Shown: positions 55,842-64,000 of the stretch, in pieces | How positions within the stretch are numbered: position 1 is the first letter of the stretch | How the letters are laid out: every line of letters begins with the position of its first letter | Source of the DNA: Pseudogymnoascus destructans | Taxonomy: Eukaryota; Ascomycota; Leotiomycetes; Thelebolales; Thelebolaceae | DNA: 64,000 bases | Assembly (NCBI RefSeq): GCF_001641265.1 | Contig: NW_020167525.1 | Span: 343,501-407,500, forward strand | Reading direction: 5' to 3' | Translations under genes and position numbers: made by a program | The notes under the pieces: generated by a model | Databases searched by the model: none | The model's input: the letters and a program-made list of their open reading frames with translations, nothing else | Told to the model about the DNA's origin: nothing

Positions 55842-56977
55842 TCAGTCTGGAGTCCTCAAAGCAGAAATTTGAACCCGGAGTCTCTCACGAGGGCGCAGTC
55901 TCCGGCTATCAGCGAGCTCCGCTAATGATGTTATGGCTAGGGATGTGTTGTTAGTGGTACTAGGAATACCCAACAACTCCCTAAAAAACCCCCGCTGCGC
56001 GACGGGCGCGGTGTAGGCTACTATATTAATAACCCTCCACCCCCTCGTGCTCGAAGTATACACCAAAGAAGTCACGAGCGAAGTGTAGACATCAAACTCG
56101 GGCGAGGAAGTTATATCAGTGAACGCCGCTAACACCGCGCGGCGCTGCAAAATATCGTTGAAGATCGTAAGGAAGCGATGCCGCCCTGGGGGCGCGTTAC
56201 GAGGCCGAAGTTGTTGGTGCCACCTTTGAGCCGCCTTTGAGGGTGCGGAAGAGGGAGGGGTGGGAGGTGTGGTTGGCGTTTTGGAGGGTGCCGTTTGCTA
56301 GGACGACCTGGGGGTTTGATGGTTATTAAAGCCCGGACTTGCTTGAGAAGTATAGGATGGCGAACCTCGAAATTTACGACGTTATCACACGCCCACCCCA
56401 CCCTGGGGGAGAAATGCGCGATCCCCCCCCCCCAGCAACAAGCCGCCTACACCAACAGCCCCGTTCCGCCCACCAGCCACAGAAACATTCAGCGGGTTAA
56501 GAAACTGATAAGCACTCAACCACGTCGCTCCTGCTCCTACCCTAGCCACGGAGTGGTCTTCATCAACGTCAAAACCCGACAAGGCCGTCATGTCGATCGT
56601 CATCCCCCTTCGATATTAGCGAATCCCGCAGCGGGATTGTGACCCCGCCCTTTGATGGCGAAATTACATGACGGCACTGAGGAGATGAGGGGGAGAACGG
56701 TGGAGATGAGGGGAGAGCGGTGGAGATGTGTGGTGGGGAGAAGGATGCAAGCTGGGGCGAGGGAGGATTCGGAAAGGGACCAGTAGGAGGTTGTGGTGTT
56801 AGGGCGTGGAGTTGGGGAAAGTGATTTTCTCACCCAGAGACTGGTGGAGGAGGGTGCACTGCGATGGTGTTAGTTTGAAGCTCTTGATTTGAGGGAAATA
56901 TTTATTACGCAGGTGTTGGTACTAGAGACGACTGTCCCCAGTGCGGCGACTAGCAAGGTGGATATTATTGTTCTCAT
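55842..56977 (-). pseudogene. FAD-linked oxidoreductase, N-terminal two thirds
   Basis: It starts MRTIISTLLVAALGTVVSST (secretion signal) at 56977. An intron near 56913-56862 precedes CTLLHQSLGEKITFPNSTP. After a frame slip come YWSLSESSLAPACILLPTT and CNFAIKGRGHNPAAGFANIE (FAD-anchoring His position). IDMTALSGFDVDEDHSVARV and VSVAGGRNGAVGVGGLLLGG follow. After an intron ending near 56282, VVLANGTLQNANHTSHPSLF, GGTNNFGLVTR and YTSLVTSLVYTSSTRGWRVI appear. It ends near SLAELA. The C-terminal part is on the other strand at 53287-53736. Confidence 0.82.
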
Positions 56978-57983
56978 CGTGAATGACTCCTCGTCGGGTC
57001 TCAAAAATTTATAACAACTCCAAATTACCAAATCGAACAACCCAATATTCCTTCTCCACCCCCATCGACGTCCCCAGCAGCATATTTATACCCCGATCCC
57101 ACCCCATAATCCATCCCACGTCGTCTCTAGTCAATGGCGCTATCCAAAAGCTGGTCTTACTTAGTGTCAAAGGATTCAGACCGTTGGGCTTCCATCCCTG
57201 ACAAGCGGTGACTATTCTGCATACCATACCTCGTTACGACGCCGACGTTGCCGCGATTACACGCTAAGACGGTACAAGCTTTTCGAAGAGCTGCTTGCTA
57301 CGCACTTTTCCGCGGCGGGGGAATGGAGGCGGATTTGTGGGGGAGTGAGGGAGGGTGTGGTAGATCTGGTTCGGGGCGGTGTGGATTGCGATGCTGATAT
57401 TGGCGTTGCGTAGAAGGTTTCTCACCTCCCCCTCCCACTCCGAACAGTCAGACATGGTATTGTGAGGATGAAGTTGCAGTAAAGAAGAAGTCTATTATCC
57501 ACCACGCTACCCTATGCACCCGCTCACCCAATCTAATCTACCCTGCCTGCGTCCATCATCTATCTATCCCATCATCCATAAACCCTCGGGCGACCCTAGC
57601 AGCCCCCGCCATCCATCCGCGGCGTACCCACGTCGAGGTCATTCATTTTATATCCCATCCGATCTCATATCATTTTCTCACTTTTTTTTTTTAAAAAAAC
57701 TCATCAAACGCGCGCGCGGCGTAATCTAGACCGTTGCAAGACCGAGGCTCTCACTCGCCTGGATGACGCGGAGGCTGTATTCGAAAGGTAATTAGTGACT
57801 GTTTCCAAAATAAAAATAAACAATAAAATAAAGGTAAAATTCTAAAAAATGTGTGCTTTTGTCGGTGTCTCTGTCGGTACGTGGTCCAAAAAAAAACGTC
57901 AAAAATCCGTCCGGAGTCGCTCAAATCGTATCCAATCGGCCAACTGATTGACATGATGTGTGACCCAAGGACCATGGACAGCT
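56978..57983. other. Intergenic, no gene recognised
   Basis: Mixed short ORFs only. Contains a T/A-rich run at 57682-57698 and a CG-rich CGCGCGCG stretch at about 57709. The right part is the 3' flank of pyruvate kinase. Confidence 0.5.
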
Positions 57984-59832
57984 CTACGTCCTCCTCTGTT
58001 TCGGCGACGACGCAACGGACACCCTGGCACCGCTAGCGGGCGGACCTCCCTGCCCCCCAAGCGGCTGCGCCTCCGACACCCTGCGCACGCGCTTGGGGAG
58101 CTTAGCAAGCTTGACGACTTCATCGTCGACGGTGAGAGCTCTGATGCTATTGTGACGGGACGCAGTTTTAGAGACAGATCCGGGTTTTGGCGGGGGTTAA
58201 TTGCAGGTAAGGGGAGGGAAAAATATGAAATGAGGGAGCTTACGTGTTAGTGTGACCCATACCGCCCTTCCATCCCTGAACGACGACGACGCTCTCGCCC
58301 TCGGTGAGGACGCCGAGCTTGAAGGCCTCGGCGATACCCCACTTGATGCGGCGATCGACGTCCTCCTGCCAGTTGACCTTTGAGAAATCGGGCTTCTCCT
58401 CGTTAAAGAGGAAGGGGTAAACACCACGGTACAGATGTCCGAAGCGGCTGGCTGACGCGTTGCGGGTGACCATGAAGATGGGGCAGACGGGGCGGTACTT
58501 GGACAGATACCTCGCGGAGTCACCCGAGGTGGAGAGGACGAGGATGGCGCCGGCGTTGATGTCGAGGGAGGTGCGGACGGCGGCCATGGCGACGGACTCG
58601 ACGATGGCGGTCGGGCGCACGGCGAGGTTGCACATCTCCTCGAAGTGGGCGATGTAGGCGATTGTGTTCTCGGCCTTGAGGCACGTCTCGTGCATCTCCG
58701 TGACGGCGGCGACGGGGTAGGAGCCCTTTGCCGTCTCGCCGGAGAGCATGACGCAGTCGGCGCCGTCGGTGACGGCGTTGCCGACGTCGGAGATCTCGGC
58801 GCGGGTTGGGCGGGGGTTGTAGATCATGGACTCGAGCATCTGGGTTGCGCAGATGACGGGCTTGCCGGCCAGGTTGCACATGGCGATCATCTTCTTCTGT
58901 GCGGCAAAGACCTCGGCGGCGGGGATCTCGATTCCGAGGTCACCACGGGCGACCATGACGCCGTCGGTCTCCTTGAGGATCTCGGCGAAGTTGTTGAGGC
59001 CCTGGCGGTTCTCGATCTTGGCGATGATCTGGATGTGCTTCCCGTCGTCGCCGAGGACCTCGCGGATGGCGCTGATGTCCTCGCCGCGGCGGATGAAGGA
59101 GGCGAAGACCATGTCGACATTGTTCTTGACGCCGAAGCGGAGGTCGGCCTTGTCCTTCTCGGAGAGGGCGGGGAGGTCGACGTCGGTGTTGGGCAGGTTG
59201 ACGCCCTTCTTGGAGGAGATCTTGCCGTTGTTGCGGGCGCGCGCGCGGATCGTCTTGTCGTCGATGATCTCGAGGACGTCGAAGGCGAGGACGCCGTCAT
59301 CGACGTAGATGATACGGCCGGGCGCGATCACCTTGGTGATGTTCTTGTAGTCGACGTACCTGGGTGTGTTAGTGGGGAGTACTGGGAGTGTTTGGAGTAA
59401 AAAAAGGAGGCCAGCTTACATGTTCTTAACATCACAGGCAGCGCCATATTTGTCGTCGGTGGTGATGTTGATCTCATCACCTGCGGAGATGGGCAGATCC
59501 TCATCACCGACTGTGTTTCCTGTTCGGATCTCCGGTCCCTTGGTGTCGAGAGCAATGGCAATCGGACGGCCCGGCTGGACCTTCTCAGCCTCGCGGGCGT
59601 TGTCGATGACGGACTGGTGGTACTCGTATGAGCCATGGGAGAAGTTCATGCGGACGACATTGAGGCCGGCCTTGCGGAGCTTGTTGATGGCATCGACGGA
59701 GTTGGTCTTGGGGCCGATGGTGCAGATGATGGAGGTGCGGCGGTAGTTCTTGGTGGGCTTGAAGTCGGTGTCGAGGCCGCTCAGCCAGGCGATCTTGGTG
59801 TGGTTGGAGAGATGCTCCAAAGCCGTGGCCAT
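57984..59832 (-). CDS. Pyruvate kinase
   Basis: It catalyses the last ATP-forming step of glycolysis, phosphoenolpyruvate to pyruvate, in the cytosol. Exons are 59832-59420, 59359-58244, and a less certain third exon 58140-57984. Motifs: SIICTIGPKTNSVDAINKLR, VVRMNFSHGSYEYHQSVIDN, IALDTKGPEIRTG, IAKIENRQGLNNFAEILKET, VMVARGDLGIEIP, CVMLSGETAKGSYP, and the effector-binding end VVVQGWKGGMGHTNT. Without the third exon the protein stops at HTNT after 509 residues, a few short of the usual ~526; with it the tail becomes unusually long and basic. No internal disruption. Confidence 0.95.
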
Positions 59833-60917
59833 TGTGAAGGATTTGAGGGATTGGTAGGTAGTGGGAGGAGTGTCTTCGAGCTGATGAGGGTTTTGGTTGG
59901 AGAGGAGAGAGAGGTCGGGCGGTTGGAGATGTATTTGACCTTGATTGACTGCTGGACAAAAAAGAAGATATATCAGCCTTGAGCAAGAGTTAAATGGATG
60001 AGTGTGGTTTTTGGTGGTCGCTGTACTCTCCGATTCTGCTCGTTTGTGGTGGGGCAGAGTGAAGCGTTGAGATTCGCCGATAAGCTAGGTTGCCCAACCC
60101 CCCCAACCCCCCCGACCCCCCCAACCCCCCCAACCCCCCAATTGTGCTGTCATGTATCAAGCCAAGGCGCCGAATGGATGTGCATTGGAGATTGGAGGGG
60201 GGGGATTTGGGGGGGGGTTTGGGGGGGAGGTTGGATCGAGGGGTAGATATAGGAATAAAGAAGATATAGGAACAAAGAAGATATAGGAATAAAGAAGAGG
60301 AAAAGAAGAAGCAAATACTCACAAGTGAAGATGATGAGGTTGAAGTTGAGGTTGACGTTGAGGTTGACGTTGCTCCCAGAAACCCAGAAGGCGACCAGAA
60401 ATCCAACACGAAAATCACCATAAACGCCCGAACGTGTCAAGCTGATTGGCCGCTAAATCGGACGTTGGGTCGGGCCGTGCGGCCGTTTTATCCACTGACG
60501 TCTTCCGTAGTCGTACAGTGTTGGTGTACGGTGGGCGGATGTTGCCTTAAGCGCCGTTTTGTGTTTGTTCTGTTTGTCGAGTTTTTGTTTGTTTTGAGTT
60601 TGTCGTGTTTGCTCAAGTTGTCGAGTTTGATTTTCCACGTGATATGTCATTTGGTGCACGTGACATTCTCCGGTCGCCCACAACAACCAAACCAAAACCG
60701 ACTCCGGCGCGCCAACCCACCCATCGCTTAATCACATTCCCCTCGTCACCCACTTGACACATTTGTCGCCCATAGCAACAAGCACCGAGCCATCAACACC
60801 CACCACCTAAACAAGCATCTACACCCCACACAACCCCATCAGCCTCAATATCCCCCATCAGTGGATTCGAGTTCACATACCTTTTTATTTCGCATCCTCA
60901 CAAACCCCAGCGCAGCC
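59833..60917. promoter_or_regulatory. Divergent promoter region of pyruvate kinase and the DUF1748 gene
   Basis: Contains a CCCCCCCAA-type repeat (about 60094-60140, four to five units), a G-run block (about 60197-60230), imperfect AGATATAGGAA repeats (60245-60295) and a TTGAGGTTGACG repeat (60335-60372). No gene is seen. Confidence 0.45.
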
Positions 60918-61470
60918 ATGGTCGTGAGTCCAACACCACCCCCATCCCCCGTCACACGAGACCTGCACTGCACTGACTGTTGCTGTTGTCCTAATCAACC
61001 CGTCAGTTCCTCAACCTGCTAACTTTTGGTCTGTGGGGGAAGTTCGGGAGGTTAACTCACTATGCTTTTGATGCTGTGCTCAGTATGTCTCTCCCCTCCT
61101 CTGCCACCGCTTCGGCGGGTACGCTGTTGGGAGCAGATGCTAACTTGGAGTAGTCTCAACTATCCTCGCGGGAATGAAGAGGTCCACGGGTTTGACGTGA
61201 GCTTTCCCATCCTCCCGTAACACCACCTTCCACAACACAACTCGCTTCCCCCCTTCTCTCTCTCTCGACACCACTCCCCAGTACCACCAGTCAGGCCACC
61301 AGACTAACAACGCCCATCTGGGCCCCAGCCCCAGTTTCAACACAGAAAAGATCACCGACAACAAAGACGTCAAGAAATGGATCGACACCTACCTCGACGT
61401 CGGCGAATGGGTCATGGACAAGTCCGTCACCATCGCGGCGGCGAGCGGGTGGTTCAAGCATGTGAGATGA
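60918..61470 (+). CDS. DUF1748 small membrane-type protein, 86 residues, four exons
   Basis: Exons 60918-60923, 61007-61082, 61154-61196 and 61335-61470 join in phase at GT-AG sites. The first exon codes only M-V. The protein reads LLTFGLWGKFGRLTHYAFDA, then a hydrophobic stretch AVLISTILAGMKRSTGL, then TEKITDNKDVKKWIDTYLDV and GEWVMDKSVTIAA. This matches the conserved fungal DUF1748 family (one N-terminal hydrophobic segment, conserved C-terminal YLDVGE-type motif). From memory, the yeast member is a small mitochondrial protein (Min8); that is not shown here. The acceptor at 61334 is the one that keeps the frame. Confidence 0.82.
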
Positions 61471-62279
61471 TGTGCGATTGAGGAGATGGTGGGGTGGAGG
61501 GATGAGTGGAGGAGGTGATGGGGTATACCAAAGGGAGACGAGAATGAATAAAGGAGTGATGTTGGATTTGCGAGAGGGGGAAGGAGAGAAGGAGACCTAC
61601 CGCTGGCTTGGTAGCTGTGTTGGGGATTGTACATACCGTATCGAAGTGAACGATCGATCGAGAGGAAGACATGGGAGGGACGAACTTCACTCCGTCTTTT
61701 ACGCAGGTGAACTGGCGTTCTGGCGAATTCCAAATGCAAGCATGCGTCTGTCTGCATATCCTTTCTCGTCGCTTCTGCAGTCCTGTTCACTTACCTGTCC
61801 ATCCATCCATCCATGCGTGCAGCCACAATTCGCATCTTGACTCTCTGCATAGCCTTCCAAGACATATAGTACAGCAGTAGCCCATCACAGTATGCACCGC
61901 AAAAAAAGAACACAGAAAACTTCCACGCACCACCCACAAACGTGCAGAACACAACCTACACTTTCCCCCGAAATCCAGGAACCGAGGCCCGTGCTTTTCG
62001 CCCGAGCATACCCGATACTTTTTCTATGGTTGTCGGGGTTGTCGCGGTTGCCTTTTTGGGGTTGGCGACGATTGGGTGTGATGTATCACGTGATGTATAA
62101 TCTACTGGGAGGAGGAGGAGGAGGAGGCGCACTGGGAGGACTGGGATTTGGGAGATGATTATGGGCTGGAGAACTGTTCATACATGAAGCTATGAGAATG
62201 CATAGAATTGCCCCTTCCCCTCAGACTGAATCTATTGCTACAATTGAAAGTAACCCACAAAACACCACGCTATAACCCC
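61471..62279. other. Intergenic between convergent genes
   Basis: 3' flanks of the DUF1748 gene and the Atg28-like gene. Short ORFs only; a GGA repeat at about 62109-62130. Confidence 0.5.
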
Positions 62280-63985
62280 CTACGTGTCCCTCGGAGAAAC
62301 CAATAAATCATCCCCCGGCCCTTCATCCTCATCCTCCTCCCCCTCCCCCGCCCCATCCGTATACCCCCTCTCCCTCTTCATCGGCGCCACAAACCCACTC
62401 CCACTCCCACTCCCACCACCACCAAACGCAGGACTCCTCGTCGTCGGTGTCCCGCCTGATAGTTTCAGACCTTCGAGTTCGATGTTGAAATCCAGGTCTG
62501 GGTTTGCGTCGGGGCTGAAGCTGCGGGGTCGGGGGTAGGTGGGGCTGGGGGTTGGTGTTGGGCTGAGAGACCGGGGATGGCGCTGGGATGTTGATAGAGC
62601 GTCGGGGGAGTGGGTGTCGGAGTGAGAGGTGCTGGTTTGTTCGTCGTCGGGTGGGGGGTTGGGGGTGGGGGTGTCGAGCGCGCTTCCCCAGATGTCTGTG
62701 CCTTCGCTGCCCATACTAGAGTTAAAATTATCGACTCTCTTCCCCTTCCCCTTCACATCCGAATTCCCCCTTCCCAGACCTTGGGGAGGTGAATCATTCG
62801 ACCCCGCCTCAGGCGACGACCCCCCCACCACCCCCCTCAACACCCCCTCCCCCTCCCTCCAAGCCTCCAGCTCCGCCCCAACAGCACAAACAAGCAACGT
62901 CCACCCCTCCCGTTCCACCACCTCCGCAAACCCCTCTATCCCCCCCCCACCCTCCCCATCTTTTCCAGTACCCACTCCGCCCCCCCACCGCCTCCCTTCA
63001 CCCACCCCCTCAACTCCTTCTCAAACATCAACACCCTCTCCAAAACCCCCTCCCACACTCCCGCCCCCCTCTCCACCGCATCCCCCTCGCGTTCAACGGA
63101 CTCCATCTGTCCTCTCACCTCCACCATCACAGAGCGGATAGCATCAATCGCACCACCTAACGTCCGTCGTCCCGGGGGTAAGGAAAGAAATGCATCCATC
63201 TCCCCCCCCTCCCCCGCCACCTCGCCATCAAGCCCCAGTGCCTCCGTCGGCCGCCTCAGCCACGCGGAGACTTCAGCTTCAACCTCACGCTTCGCTCCGA
63301 CCCAACTACTCGCCTGCGCCTCTTGACGACTTCTCTGCTCGAGGAGAGCGCGGGAGAGGAACGCCCGGTGCGTGCGTAGGGTGTGTAGCCTAGCTTCGAG
63401 GGTGGAGATTTCGCGGTCGAGGGTGGGGATGTCGTTGGGCAATAGGGAGTGGCCGTTGGAAGGGGAGGTGGAGTGGTTACGGTGTGGTGAAGTTGCGTCG
63501 GGAGCGGAGACGGAGGGAGGCGGGGAGAGAGCGTGGATTTTAGAGTCTAAGTCCGCGAGTTTGCGCTGCCAGTGTGTGAGTTGCGCGAGGGTCGCTTGGA
63601 GGGTCGTGTGTATGGTGAGGAGGATGGAGTGTTTCATCTGCGAGAGCTCTAGGAGGCTGTGTAGGGCGCGTAGGATGCCTAGGCGGGCTGTGTGGAGGGT
63701 TCGCGGGGTAGCCGCTGGCTTCGACGGGGATTTTGAGGTCCTGCCGCCGCTGCCATTTTGCGGTTTTGGTGCCCTGCCACGTAGGAGACCGACGGACTGA
63801 GCGTCAAGCAGTTCCTGTATCTCCGCCTGCAGTGCCCGTTCCCTCCGTATCAAAGGCGCGATATTCCTCCCACTAAGTCTTGGGGTGAGGGTCTGTGTAG
63901 ACGAAACAGAGGAGGACGTCAAGTTTATAGCCGGCAACAGGACGCTAGCCGTTATCGGCGGGGGTATAGACAACTGAACATGCAT
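62280..63985 (-). CDS. Coiled-coil protein, probably Atg28-like; frameshift at a C9 tract; 5' end may be outside
   Basis: The first frame (63985-62936) has a charged segment RRERALQAEIQELLDAQSVG, then TARLGILRALHSLLELSQMK and coiled coils (LDREISTLEARLHTLRTHRA, then SRALLEQRSRQEAQASSW). The second frame (from about 62950) continues GFAEVVEREGWTLLVCAVGA and ELEAWREGEGVLR, then a disordered Ser/Pro-rich tail. The two frames overlap at a C9 tract (62940-62948); a one-base change there would join them into one protein. The ...ELLDAQSxGLL and WTLLVCAVGAELEAWREG features recall Atg28 (selective autophagy), from memory. Frame is open upstream of 63985. Confidence 0.55.
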
Positions 63986-64000
63986 GTTCTGGGAGCGCGA

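Noticed and set aside
58645..59400. 251-residue plus-strand ORF rich in Val, Gly, Asp
   Set aside because: Antisense shadow of pyruvate kinase exon 2.

Overview
The window looks like a filamentous ascomycete (Pezizomycotina) chromosome. Host genes carry short GT-AG introns of about 50-140 bp. They include a fungal P3A proton ATPase, pyruvate kinase, a DUF1748 small protein and an Atg28-like coiled-coil protein. The mobile elements are typical of these fungi: chromodomain Ty3/Gypsy, pogo/Fot1, Tc1/mariner and hAT. I cannot name the species. No tRNA, rRNA or CRISPR array was seen.

Region 1 (1-30.4 kb) is a nested, decayed transposon block with one apparently intact host gene (alpha/beta hydrolase, 19.4-20.8 kb). 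It holds three Gypsy families, at least three pogo copies, two Tc1 elements, two hAT remnants, two copies of a palindromic MITE and many solo LTRs. I group the LTRs as LTR-1 (926 bp, TGTAATGG...ATGACA), LTR-2 (250-372 bp, TGTAAGGA...TCCTTACA), LTR-3 (389-475 bp, TGTAACG...CGTAACA) and LTR-4 (TGTTACGATATC...). Seven solo LTRs keep exact 5-bp target duplications, so insertion order can be read. LTR-2 is the 3' LTR of Gypsy-3. Gypsy-3 carries a spliced, cysteine-rich gene in antisense between its chromodomain and its polypurine tract.

Region 2 (30.4-44.3 kb) is mostly host DNA: an acyl-CoA thioesterase, a broken short-chain dehydrogenase, the plasma-membrane H+-ATPase with repeat-rich DNA upstream, and a class III aminotransferase with an apparent in-frame deletion.

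Region 3 (45-48.7 kb) is a second TE nest (LTR-1 holding two LTR-2 copies, then a pogo remnant). It cuts into an acidic host-like gene.

Region 4 (49-64 kb) holds a divergent lipid-hydrolase pair (alpha/beta hydrolase and patatin-type lipase), a decayed FAD-oxidase plus multicopper-oxidase pair, pyruvate kinase, DUF1748 and an Atg28-like gene cut by the window edge.

A recurring theme is local inversion. Three times, protein pieces that should be contiguous lie on opposite strands and rejoin if one block is flipped: 11.84-13.39 kb, 14.59-14.94 kb and about 53.28-55.85 kb.
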